Source: Salarias fasciatus
Lineage: Eukaryota > Chordata > Actinopteri > Blenniiformes > Blenniidae
Direction: 5' to 3'
Assembly (NCBI RefSeq): GCF_902148845.1
Contig: NC_043751.1
Span: 26,078,601-26,142,600 of the forward strand
Length of the DNA: 64,000 bases
Below, in pieces: positions 37,101-47,156 of this stretch (position 1 is the stretch's first letter; every line of letters begins with the position of its first letter). The position numbers were made by a program, and so were the translations under genes. Under the pieces are notes generated by a model. It did no database searches. It saw only the letters and a program-made list of their open reading frames with translations, and was not told the DNA's origin.

Positions 37101-37981
37101 GGTCTTTTATTGCATTACTCATGGGTACTCACAGCCATAAAATTGGCCAATGTGCTGTCAATGTCTGCTGACTGGGGTTTTGCAGTTGAACGATGGGAGT
37201 CTCCAGCATCTTCTTCATCACTGTCTTCATAGGCTCCAAGCAAGGACAAGCCCTCTAACACATGAGACAATACAATCATTTAAAATGTTATCTTCCTCTG
37301 GCTGTATACATGAGAATCATTCACATTGAGATTCTTCACCTGTGGCCTTCACTGCTGCTGTCTTCATGTTTGTACGTTTCAGGAATCTGTTTACATCACC
37401 GTCCTGTTCATCTGGAACGAAAAGGTAAAACGTGAAGCGCCAACGTTTGCTCCAAACACGCGCACGGTGGAGCATCCAAACACTGACGACCGGATACCAG
37501 GAAAATACATCTCTCAACCACAATCCGTGGCTCTAACCAAATTTCTAAAGAGACCATCGAGTTTGTGATATATACGTTATGTTAAGTCAACCATTTGCCA
37601 TTTTACCGTAAGCCTGTCTTGGCAGGCCAACCTACCGCTAGCTTAGCGTGGAACTTCAAGGTTTGCTTTAAAATATAAAAAGAAGCTAAAACAACCCCAG
37701 CTTTTATCTGTACTTGAACATCGCGTTATTCACACATATAACTATAACAATAGCCTAACACTGACCTATATGTTGATTTATGCCTGGTGGGCCCCCTTTT
37801 CACACAACTGAATTGTAGCATGAAGCTAGCGGGATGCTAAAACCGCTACATCTTAAAACCTACCCTCAGACGCCGACGCCGCTTCTTCTCCAGCATTCCC
37901 AGCGCGAGTCCCGGGAGGGGACAGCTGCAGGATGGTTCTCCGACCAACCGCTCCTCCGGTGAGACGACTCTTCTTCCCCAT
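31117..37981 (-). CDS. fnbp4: FNBP4, formin-binding protein 4 (two WW domains, proline-rich)
   Basis: Seventeen coding exons give 891 residues: 37864-37981, 37340-37411, 37133-37254, 36366-36540, 35969-36116, 35727-35829, 35312-35656, 34977-35169, 34737-34873, 34552-34656, 34130-34263, 33025-33170, 32066-32364, 31863-31980, 31566-31777, 31301-31458 and 31117-31207. The start MGKKSRLTGG, the first WW domain (GDWQEVWDENSGCHYYWNTQ, then NEVSWELPHY), the second WW domain (GWSCHWDREHRRYFYVKD, then SSQWDFP), two proline-rich blocks and the end KNANFEALPDDWRDRLKKRK all match FNBP4. The WW domains bind proline-rich formin segments. The region between the WW domains is acidic and disordered. The sixth intron appears to be GC-AG. 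The gene lies next to agbl2 as in mammals and head-to-head with the seipin gene. Confidence 0.94.
33505..33545. repeat. (ATC)n microsatellite in an fnbp4 intron
   Basis: Imperfect trinucleotide run CATCATCATCATCATCAGCA and similar units between the exons at 33025-33170 and 34130-34263. Confidence 0.7.
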
Positions 37982-38439
37982 GTATGTTCGTGTAAGCGCA
38001 GGCCCGTCACCAGACGCTGTCGCAGCAGCGGGCGGCACACAAAAGACACTCCGCTGAAGTTAGTTTCCGATACGTCACTTCCGGGGCGCTGCCAAACCGG
38101 AAGCGACAAAGTGGAGGCTAACTTCAGTGGGGATTCACTTCCAGGTTGTTGGGTCATGTTTTTGTGTGTGCGAAAGGCTAGCTAAGCTGATAATAAGCGA
38201 AGAAACTGTCCTTATGTGTCATTGACAAACAAAAAAAAAAAAAAATCAGTCTTTAACATACTTAGTACTAAAAAGAAGAAGAAGAAGACCATACTTTGTA
38301 GTTTGTTTAACATTGTCGTCGTCCTGTGAAGCGAACGGGCAGTGGCTGGGACTGACTAGTGTGCTGCTGAGCTGAACACACTTGACATGGGAGGGTGAAG
38401 AAAAGCGATTTCACAGTTTTCGACTGGAGCCGCCCACTC
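37982..38439. promoter_or_regulatory. Shared fnbp4 / seipin bidirectional promoter region
   Basis: Only 458 bp separate the two divergent start codons. The fnbp4-proximal part is GC-rich with several CpG sites and the ETS-like core CACTTCCGGGGC near 38076 (a second CCGGAAG at about 38096). A poly-A run sits at 38229-38244. No TATA box was seen. The layout suggests a CpG promoter firing both ways; this is inference. Confidence 0.5.
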
Positions 38440-39726
38440 ATGTATCAATATAAAGATCCATCGCCCCAGCGGCAGCAGTCCACGGGGTACGAAAGAAGGA
38501 CGACAGCCCAGCCGAGCACCAGAGGACGGTCGGTGGGCTCCGGACCAGACACGATGGGGGGTGCGATGTCACCCGTTCTCCACTGGATGCAAGATGTGGC
38601 GGCTGTGACTCTCCTCAAAGCCCGGCGCACCTTATTTCAGGCTGCTGCCTTGTTCTGCGTCCTGGTTCTGCTGCTCTGGGTGTCCATCTTCCTCTACGGC
38701 AGCTTCTATTACTCCTACATGCCCACGGTGAGCTTCTCCACGCCTGTGCATTTCTACTACAACTCTGATTGTGATAGTTTGCAGTCGGCGCTCTGCTCCC
38801 ACCCCAAAGCCAACATCTCCTTCATGAAGAATGACCGGGACCATGTGATGGCTTACAGTCAGCCATACCGGGTGTCCCTGGAGCTGGAGATGCCAGAGTC
38901 ACCAGTGAATGAACAGCTTGGTATGTTCATGGTCAAGATGTCCTGTTACACCAAGGGTGGGAAGATCGTCTCCTCAGTGGGAAGATCGACAATGCTGCAC
39001 TACCGCTCCAGCCTCTTGCAGACCTTGAGCACTTTATTTTTTTCTCCTTTCCTTCTAACTGGAATGAGTGAGCAGAAGCAACTGATAGAAGTGGAGCTCT
39101 TCTCAGGCTACAAGTCGAATGCTTATCAACCCACCATTGGTGCATTCATCGAGATCCAGTCCAAACGGGTACAGATCTATTCATCTCAGCTCCGTATACA
39201 TGCTTACTTCACTGGTGTACGATACGTTCTGTACAACTTCCCCCTGACCTCTGCAGTGATTGGCGTGGCTTCCAACTTTGCCTTCCTCAGTGTCATCGTG
39301 CTTTTCAGTTACCTGCAGTTTGTGTGGGGAGGAATTTGGCCACCAGATCAAGTCAGAGTCAGAGTGATGATTGGGGACAACACCCGCATCCAGCAGAGGA
39401 CAGAGGTGGCCCGAAAGCGCATGGAGAAGGAAAACTCCTTCAAGGACCTCAGGGCTCCAGCAGTGATTGGCTCTGTGACTGATGCATATGATTTCCAGGG
39501 AAGTGACACACCAGCAGAGCCACCGTCAAAGGATGCCTCTGTCATCCCCGATGCCTCTGGGCCTGATGCACCAGATAACAAGGAAGAAGAATCCCATGAC
39601 TCCGAGGAACCAGCAGAGCCAAAGGAGGAGGGGGAAGAGGGCGTTGAAATGGTGAATGGTTCATTGCCAGCTGGGCCCGGTGAGACGGTGCTCCGGCAGA
39701 GACCCGGACCCTGGATGAGCCTGTGA
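38440..39726 (+). CDS. bscl2: Seipin (BSCL2 family), intronless gene
   Basis: One uninterrupted frame encodes 428 residues from ATG 38440 (an alternative start, ATG 38554, aligns with the human short-isoform start). The first transmembrane helix is in [20 protein letters not shown], followed by [20 protein letters not shown]. The luminal domain includes [27 protein letters not shown]-type and [11 protein letters not shown] segments, ending at IHAYFTG. The second helix is in [20 protein letters not shown], followed by GGIWPP and a long acidic tail. The glycosylation sequon equivalent to human N88-V-S is kept as N-I-S in KANISFMKN. Seipin forms ER oligomers at lipid-droplet contact sites. Mammalian BSCL2 has about ten introns, so complete absence here points to a retrogene or a lineage in which this copy is the retained gene. 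Confidence 0.93.
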   Translation: MYQYKDPSPQRQQSTGYERRTTAQPSTRGRSVGSGPDTMGGAMSPVLHWMQDVAAVTLLKARRTLFQAAALFCVLVLLLWVSIFLYGSFYYSYMPTVSFSTPVHFYYNSDCDSLQSALCSHPKANISFMKNDRDHVMAYSQPYRVSLELEMPESPVNEQLGMFMVKMSCYTKGGKIVSSVGRSTMLHYRSSLLQTLSTLFFSPFLLTGMSEQKQLIEVELFSGYKSNAYQPTIGAFIEIQSKRVQIYSSQLRIHAYFTGVRYVLYNFPLTSAVIGVASNFAFLSVIVLFSYLQFVWGGIWPPDQVRVRVMIGDNTRIQQRTEVARKRMEKENSFKDLRAPAVIGSVTDAYDFQGSDTPAEPPSKDASVIPDASGPDAPDNKEEESHDSEEPAEPKEEGEEGVEMVNGSLPAGPGETVLRQRPGPWMSL

Positions 39727-41035
39727 ACCACCCTAATCACACTCCGCGAAATGTACCGCTGCCGCATTATGTCTTATCATTCCTCAGCAGCTTGAATGTG
39801 ACTTGGCAGAGACGGCTAGATAAAAGCAAACCTACTGCTTGAGTTAAACTAACTCCACTTGCATGACATTGTTGTGTTTTTAGCTTTCACACTGCAGCTT
39901 CATGTCTCAATAACAGTTTACCTCATTGTAAGTTTAACCTCAGTGCATTTTTCTTTTTTGTCATGGCATGGCTGTTACAGATCTTATGTTTGTGCCATTT
40001 GGGTTTTGCTGATGTTACATTCCAGCTTTGGCTTATTCAGCTGTCTTGTCAGTGAACAGATGTTTGGTAACAGGTCAACACACCGGGTCTGCTGAACTTA
40101 CTTGGATTTTAAAGTCTGTGTCTGTCAATTTGAAGTTCCTCATATCAGAGCCACCACATAAAGGGGGTGAGCTTTCATATAATCTCAACCATCAGGATGA
40201 CCGTACAAAGTGACTCTACTGATTAGTTCAAATACCATGAATTCTGTTAAAGTTTTGGAATGGAAATGACTATTCTTGAAAGAATTTTTAAGTTCTCGTG
40301 ACACTCTCTCGAAGATGCACTTTGAAAGTTATTAGGTTTGGAATTTTTGGCCACAAATAGATGTTTTGTTTTTTTATAGTTTCCTTGAAAAAAAAATGTA
40401 CGTTGGGTTCAAGCCTGGGGGATACAAGCAATTCGATCCGTTAATTAAATATGTCTTCGTGCAAATAGATGTTTTGTCTCGGTGTGACGGATAGCTTTGA
40501 GCCGTGGCACATTGAGTTCCAGCTTGACTGTGTTTACGCAGTTGGTGTTCATTCAATCAGGTCTTTGTATTTTGAGTGCAGTTTGCTAAATGTAACGCTG
40601 GGAAAATGTATTTATGCTTTCGTTACAATCAGACATTCAGACATTTTTAAAAGGGTCTTTTAAGTTATATTTGAGTTTAATAAGTCATGTGACACATGTC
40701 TGTTATTTACCACCAATAAGCATATTGTAAAAGAGGGATGGAGAATGTTTAAAGGAATAAGCTCTTTGTAAAGTTGTTATAGGGGAAGCATGAATTTTTC
40801 TTATTTTTTGGTATGTGGCTCAGCATTTACAGTTTGATCCACTTTTCCCTGCACCTGTTAATGTAAGGATCAAGTGTTTGTCACATTTTGTACCAAAGAT
40901 GATAAACTATGAAGCACTTATCTATCTCTGATGTTCCCCTGTGGATAAAAGATTATGTGTTATTAATGCATTAGAAATCTTTAAAAAAAAAAACAACATT
41001 TTTCTTTGTCGTTCACCTGTTACTTAATAAAGAAG
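39727..41035 (+). other. bscl2: Seipin 3' UTR
   Basis: About 1.3 kb without coding potential, ending near the AATAAA at 41026-41031. Confidence 0.5.
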
Positions 41036-42055
41036 CTCTAACAAAAGTTTTAAATTGAATTTGCCTTTTTTTTTTTAATTTAGATGCTGTGACAAAAATC
41101 TTTCTGGTTTTATCTGGAAAACCCCTCGTTTAAAGATGAAAGAGAGGGTGTGCTGGCTTAGAGGCTAGTTACCCAAACTTGGAACTGGGAGATTGCCAGT
41201 TTGAATCCCTGGTAAGATATTTCACTGAGCAGAGACAAACCTATTGCTCTTGTCAAGACCCCTGGACCAACCTTTTCATGGCCAAGTAGCAAAAATGTCT
41301 GGATGGTGTCCCTGAACCTAAAAAGATTTTGACAGACCTGGGTTGAACAGAAAGGACAAGTCTCACTGTGCTACTGTGTACACATGACATATTTTTTCCT
41401 CTTTTCTTGTAAGAGGACTTTCAAAAAGTCAATGCAACTCACTGTTGACATAGGACTTCCATATCTAAAAAGTTTGTGTTTGACTTGCACTGTATTTGAA
41501 TGAAATGTCTTCATACGTGTATGAAACCTCTGATAGTTCTGTTACTATTAAAGTTGGAACTATAGCAGTTAACGTGAAGATTGCCTCATTCCAAGAAAAA
41601 AGAACCGCTGAATTGTAGCCGTTTTGAAAACTCTGTCTTCATTTTTGTTGAAATACACCCAGATTGTGTATATGTTCTTGTTTACTGGACATTTTCCCAA
41701 CATGCCGAGAAACAGGAAAGGCTGCATTTATTATCTCTTTTAAACCAGAACCATATGGTGATGATCCTAGGCTCCATTAGCAGTCCTTATTCAAAGCCAC
41801 AGCCTCCATCTATCAGATGAATTATGCAGTGGTCTGGATAAGGAGTGCGCTAATTGACTTAAACCATCCATCACTTGTATTAAAAACCTAACCATTTTTA
41901 GCCTGAGCAGACACAGATATTATCTCAAACTCGGCTGGAGCAAGAAATTCAGCCGAGCCCTGTTTTTTCTTTCTTTTTTAATTCTCTAAATGCACCACTC
42001 AGGGTTAGCAAACAGCAACACAGTGTAATGATGGAGTCGTGGATATGTCATTTAA
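41036..42055. other. Spacer between seipin and lrrc10
   Basis: Convergent spacer. Contains the SINE-like sequence at 41146-41400 and otherwise nothing recognised. A minus-strand AATAAA (complement of 42057-42062) could end lrrc10. Confidence 0.35.
41146..41400 (+). repeat. Old tRNA-derived SINE-like sequence
   Basis: A tRNA-like head reads GTGTGCTGGCTTAGAGGCTA, with TGGCTTAGAGG resembling an A box and GTTTGAATCCC resembling a B box about 50 bp later. A non-tRNA body follows. Divergence is high, so the call is tentative. Confidence 0.4.
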
Positions 42056-42667
42056 TTTTATTCACAGAAGAATATGGGTGAATTCTCAGATCATGACACA
42101 GAGAGAGTAACGCAGGCCTCCCTGTGCAAATGGAGATCCAAAGAGACCTTGAAACTTTGATAGAAAAGGAAGACTGTCCCTGTGTATCGTTCTACTGCTT
42201 GTACAATACATCTTTCTTTATTAAGTGAAATGTCAGCTTACTTGTCACCAAACTTTGTAATACATTTGAAGCACTGTGAAATCCCCCAAACAATAAAAAT
42301 AATTCATTATAAGATCGCACAGTTAATGCTTTCATCTCAAGCTCTTTGTGCCTTATTTCAATGTATGGAAAGTGTGCTATAAATAGAGATTGATTGATAA
42401 TCTCAAGATGAGCATTTTTTTCCCCCCAGAATTAACACAATATCAGTAATCAAAGACATGACAACATATTTAGTTTTCACACAGTGATCATTTGTACAGT
42501 CTTTTGCATTGTGACTTATATCAAAGCTCATGGCTTTTCCATACATGGACCGAATACCATCGGCCTGATGTACAACAGTCTACTTTGCTTTAAGTGCTCC
42601 AGGACGCCACACAAGTGAGAGGCCTGCCAGTCGCACCTCACCACAGCTGAAGGTCATTTCCCTGACC

Positions 42668-43492
42668 CTACATGTTGTGCTGCTCCTCAGGGTTGACTTC
42701 CACGTCCTCAGCCGCAGTTTCGCTCGCTGCTTTTGACACGTCCTCTTCCAGGTCATCGTCCGAGCTGTCTGCCCAGCGCCCGACCCTTCTGACCCCCTCC
42801 GCCACCGCTGGGGCGTTAACACAGGGGTTGTGGTCATAGATGACCAGCTTCAGCCCCTGCAGGTGAGTCAGGGGCGGGAAGTACCGTATCTTGTTCCGAT
42901 CCACGTCAATGACAGCCAGCAACTGCATATCCAGCAAAACTGGTGGAAACTCTGTGAGCTGGTTCCCCGCGAGCCAGATACTCCGCAGCTCTTCCAGCTG
43001 TTGGAGTTCACTGGGTAAACTCCGTATCTGGTTATAACCGAGGTGCAGGGTCTTTAGATTTGAGAGCTCACACACCACCCTAGGGAAAGCTGTGAAACAA
43101 TTAGTCTCCAGCCACAGAGTGCTGAGTTCCTTGAGGTCTTTCAGTTCTCTGGGAAGGTGATAAAGCCTGTTGTTGCCCAGGTAAAGGGTGCTGAGCTGAG
43201 GCAATCTGCATATCGCTGCAGGGAGCTCCTCGAAGCAGTTAAAGTCCAGGGCCAGGAGTTGCAGTTTCTTCAGACCCTGAATCTCCGCTGGTAAGCTGCT
43301 GAGGTTATTGTCACTCAGGTAAAGCTTCACCAGCTCATCAAAGACACAGGCGACAACAGGCAGACGACGCAGCTGGCGGCTGCTCAGGTCAAGGGTCCGG
43401 TCTAATGGCATCTCCTTCAGGTCCCCCACTAGGAAGCGTTGACATCGGTCCGAGGGAATGAAGGCGATGACACCTCGCATTGCGTTGCCCAT
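42668..43492 (-). CDS. lrrc10: LRRC10, cardiac leucine-rich repeat protein
   Basis: Single coding exon of 274 residues (human 277). It begins MGNAMRGVIAFIPSDRCQRF and carries seven to eight leucine-rich repeats with the LxxLxLxxNxLxxLP rhythm, for example ELVKLYLSDNNLSSLP, LQLLALDFNCFEELP, STLYLGNNRLYHLP and LKTLHLGYNQIRSLP. It then has LKLVIYDHNPCVNAP and GVRRVGRWADSSDDDLEED. The MGN start, YDHNPC and GVRRVGRWA stretches separate LRRC10 from LRRC10B. The gene is heart-specific in vertebrates, and the protein binds actin and alpha-actinin at Z-lines and modulates Cav1.2. The acidic C-terminal tail is longer than usual. An in-frame upstream extension to 43603 is not conserved and was not used. 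Proximity to cnot2 matches human 12q15. Confidence 0.95.
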   Translation of the reverse strand: MGNAMRGVIAFIPSDRCQRFLVGDLKEMPLDRTLDLSSRQLRRLPVVACVFDELVKLYLSDNNLSSLPAEIQGLKKLQLLALDFNCFEELPAAICRLPQLSTLYLGNNRLYHLPRELKDLKELSTLWLETNCFTAFPRVVCELSNLKTLHLGYNQIRSLPSELQQLEELRSIWLAGNQLTEFPPVLLDMQLLAVIDVDRNKIRYFPPLTHLQGLKLVIYDHNPCVNAPAVAEGVRRVGRWADSSDDDLEEDVSKAASETAAEDVEVNPEEQHNM

Positions 43493-44019
43493 CTCCGTCA
43501 ATGTGTTCTCAGCACCTCTGCTTATCCATATCAAATAAAAAAAAGGCTGCAAACGCGATGTTTCCAGTGCCTTCAGAGAAATTTCCCGATGCTGTCCCAC
43601 CACACCTCAGCTGCCTTTCAGGGTCAGTTGATCCTAATAACACACACAAATAAAACAAGTTCTAGACATGTTCAGTTACATCCTGTCAGAAGATAAATAA
43701 ATTCTCTAAAATGAGTATTACCATTGTTAATAAACAAAAAGTGTTCATATCATGATCACCTACTTTGCTCCGTCTTCCCGTTGAAGTCCATGGCTCTTAG
43801 CTTCTCCTACGCTCAGCCATTTGTTTATCTAACTTAATGAGCTGAAAATGTATTGTATTCTCCCGGCAGATACTCCCCAGTGCAATCCTCTCACAATCTC
43901 TCAGTGACTCCAAGGACTGCCCTGACTTCATGGCTATAGCAACCACTGGCTTGCTCTTTCCCATTTGTGCCTAATGACTTTCTCCCCTTCTTCTCTGAGA
44001 TGGCAGAGGTGGGAGGGAG

Positions 44020-44064
44020 AGAGACAGAGGGAGGGTGATGGAGGGAGGGAGGGAGGGAGGGAGG
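44020..44064. repeat. (GGGA)n purine-rich microsatellite
   Basis: Tandem GAGGGAGGGAGGGAGGGAGG-type run. Confidence 0.8.
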
Positions 44065-44161
44065 GGCAGGGTGCCATGGATCAGCAGAAGAAGTGTTTTG
44101 TGAGGAAAGAGCAGCGAAGGTCATTTACATTCTGCTCTAATCAGCCCGGATGCAGTTTCAG

Positions 44162-44458
44162 GTCAATCAATCAATCAATCAATCAATTTATTTTTGTACA
44201 GCCCAGTATCACAACAACAGTTGCCTCAGAGGGCTTCAAGATGTTACATTTGTCGGTAAAAGTAAAAACAGTGAATAAGCATAATGGTAATATGTCAATA
44301 TTTACAGTAACGAGACAGAACGAAGCAACCACCGCCTTCGACCCTCACATCCGGCAAGAAAAAACTCCAAAAACCCAGTGGGAAAAGAAGAAATCTTGGG
44401 GAGAACCACAGTATGGAGGGATCCCTCTCCCAGGGACGGACAGCTTTGGCAACAGCTA
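44162..44458 (+). repeat. Dispersed teleost repeat with (CAAT)n head
   Basis: Starts with TCAATCAATCAATCAATCAA, then TTTATTTTTGTACAGCCCAG and TTGCCTCAGAGGGCTTCAAG. It ends with CTTGGGGAGAACCACAG, GGGATCCCTCTCCCAGG and GACGGACAGC. The order of these phrases is that of a very common fish interspersed repeat, likely a non-LTR retroelement 3' region. I cannot assign the family. Confidence 0.55.
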
Positions 44459-44862
44459 GCATGAGACAATAAGAAGTAACCAGCAACCAGGCCCAGTGAG
44501 AGGTTTTATACTTTGGAAACCAAAATCTTTCCGATTCATTTGATGGTAATTTAGCTTCTATAGTTCAAATCGGTGAATAATTTCTTGAGCAGATTTCTTT
44601 GGAAACACTCCCCTCTGAAATGTGAGCTTGCCACATGTCATTCCAGTCTGTCTGAGGTGTGATTCGTCCTTGGTATCTCACATGCCTTCATTAGGGCTAT
44701 TTTCCAGCCAGATAAAGTGGGAAAGGATTTCATTTTCCTTATCACAGGGTTCAGTGGCTGACCCCGGTCTGGTTTCACTCACTGACACACTGATTTTAGC
44801 GCTTCCCCAACATCCACTCGCTGCCACGCATGGGGCCTCGAACAGGCAAGCATAACTTATAT

Positions 44863-45131
44863 CAGGGATGTCAAACAAGCACCACATACAGTTCAATTTC
44901 ATCTAGAAATTAGAATATGATTTCAGTACTTTTTATTAATTGCTGGTGTAAATTCCCGAATTTCACCTTGGATCTCAGTGTTGTGTTGTGTTCACTACTC
45001 TGAAGAAATTTATTACAAAAAAATGTGTGTTTTCTCTGAATTATTTTAAATCTAATTTGTGGTTTGGAGGGCCAGATCAGAGTTCCTTGTGAGCCAGTTT
45101 TCACTTATGGAACTTATGTTTGACACCTCTG
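44863..45131 (+). mobile_element. hAT-like MITE, shortened copy
   Basis: Left end CAGGGATGTCAAACA and right end TGTTTGACACCTCTG match the full copy at 16622-17075 with one change each. The interior is shorter (about 269 bp). The right half shares GGAGGGCCAGATCAGAG. Confidence 0.65.
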
Positions 45132-45929
45132 ACCTCTTAGAATGTGCAGACAAAACGACATGCGATGGCCATTACAAAGTTGAACTAAGTCACTTTTTCA
45201 GGTGAAATTTGCAAAACAATCAGCTGTGCAAGTCTATCCAAAAATAGCATCTCTGAATTTACAAAAAAAACAAAACAAAACAAAAAAAAACAGGTGCTGG
45301 GTTGTTTCAGTGTCTTTGTCACAGATGGAACAACTGTTCAACGCTGGAAGTCTACTACAGGGCTCAAAAACAATCAAGACTCAGAAAGGAGCAAAAATGA
45401 ACCAAATAACATGTTATTTACAGTGTCAGGTCTCTGCCCCCTCATTTGAGCCAAAAAATGCCTGGAGGTTTTACTCCAGGTCATTTTATAATATTAATAA
45501 TAATTAAAAAAAAGAAAGAAAAAAGCAGGAATCCAGCAGGAATACTTTGGCTCAAAATAATGAAGAAACACAGAATCATACAAAACAGCCTCAATATGTT
45601 GTGTATTGCATATTGCACATTTCAGAGGTATACTGCATATTTCAGTTTTTATATTTCTATTTTCAAATCTTATTGCATTCTTTTTTTTCTTGCCTATTTT
45701 CTCTATTTTTTAATTTCTCTTCTATCTGGGGTGATATATATTGTCTATGTTCTCTATTTATTGTTTTTTTTATGCTTGTCTGTTTTCTTGTAGAAAATGT
45801 AAAACATCGTTTCTGTGATATATAAATTTTGTGGATTGCAATTTTGTTCAATTAAAAAAGATTTGCAGTGTTGGGTTTTGTGTACGGAAGTGTGTGCAGG
45901 TCAGAGAAGCCAGAGGGTAAAGGGTAAAG

Positions 45930-46250
45930 GCTATACCTCCTTCGATTGAGAATACACACAGCCATCTTGGATCTAACGAAGCGAAGGGAAATTGATGCGG
46001 TGAGAGGATTTCACTGGATTTTCGACACGTTAACGCGGTTTTGGTGTAGATTTGACCCCCCGGATTGACGTTGTTTTCCCCGGCGTTTGCCTGTGTTTTG
46101 GTACGAAGCTCTTCGATAGCCTTTAGCTTCGGCGGATTAGCACCGCTGCTAAACGGAGCGTAAACTGAGCCGAGAAACGGACAGCTGACTGTTAGTTTAT
46201 GGGAGCACGGAGGCCCTTGGTAACGCCTGACAATGAGCACTGTTTTGGAG
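45930..46250 (+). promoter_or_regulatory. cnot2: cnot2 promoter and 5' UTR exon
   Basis: CpG-rich relative to its surroundings, with GCCATCTTGGATC near 45960 (a YY1-type GCCATCTTG motif) and several CG dinucleotides to 46200. It precedes a 0.9 kb intron that leads to the first coding exon. Exact start site and donor were not determined. Confidence 0.45.
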
Positions 46251-47156
46251 CTGAATGTATATCTTTTACAGTTGGAAATTGGTGCTACTTTTCTGGTTTG
46301 TTAACGCGTTTAGCTAGCTTAGCTTAGCACTGACTGGCAGCGAACCTGCTAGCGGTAGCTGCTTCCACTGCCAGTGGCTAATTAGCTTCATAGCATCTGT
46401 GCTGTTTATTATCCCAACTGCCAAGTAAATATGTATCAAATGGATAGTCAGGTTACAGGATATCAACGATTGCACGCCGTTTACAGGTTGGATAGAAATG
46501 ACAAGGATGGGATTAGTTGTATTTTAATTATGGAAGTCCAAACATCTTAATCCATGTGTGCACTGCCTCACAAAGTCCGTCCAAAACTTTCAGCAAGTCC
46601 AGGTCAGCAGAGAAATCTGAACGGATGAGAGACGTGTAATGTTAAATTGCATTAAACTATATCAAACTTCATTCGAAAACTAAATTGCGTCATTCTCGGG
46701 TTAGCAAATATATTTTCTCTTCAGTTGAATTTGACTTGTGATACCACTTGGGTGATGTAAGACATGATGAACAGTAAATACACCGTAGTAGCAAATCTCT
46801 CAAGTCTTTACCTTAATTGCTGTGCTGTAATTGGTAAAATTTACAAAATAATCCCTGATTCAGTTAGTAACTCCAAATAATTGATGCAGGGACCTGATGG
46901 CTGTTCTCACAATTTTTCTCTGATTTTTTTTTTTTTTAATAGAAGCATCAACCATTTTTGTGCATCCAGTTATGTTATGCTGCTTTTGCTCCTACTGCTT
47001 TTGTCTGTGCTTCCTTCATTTCTCATATTAACTTGCACATCTAGCATCGAAATTTAGTTATGTGCTATTTGTTGTATTTAATTTGAGATTCCTTTTTTTT
47101 TAAACATGGTTTCCTCTCCCACTGTTCCCTCTCTTTCTCTCCAGGTGACGAAAGGC

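Larger units (their letters stand above)
43493..45920. other. lrrc10 / cnot2 divergent spacer
   Basis: Contains the lrrc10 upstream region, a purine microsatellite, a dispersed repeat and a hAT-like MITE, listed separately. The AT-rich part 45240-45850 has runs of A and T but no exon I can support. Confidence 0.4.

Noticed and set aside
38395-38439. Seipin frame extended upstream of the first ATG
   Set aside because: The frame is open but begins at a GTG; the first ATG is at 38440.
43493-43603. N-terminal extension of lrrc10
   Set aside because: It is in frame, but the conserved family start is MGN at 43492; the extension is not like any LRRC10.
45202-45851. AT-rich open frames between the MITE and cnot2
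   Set aside because: Low-complexity Phe/Leu/Asn/Lys translations typical of AT-rich non-coding DNA, with no homology I recognise.
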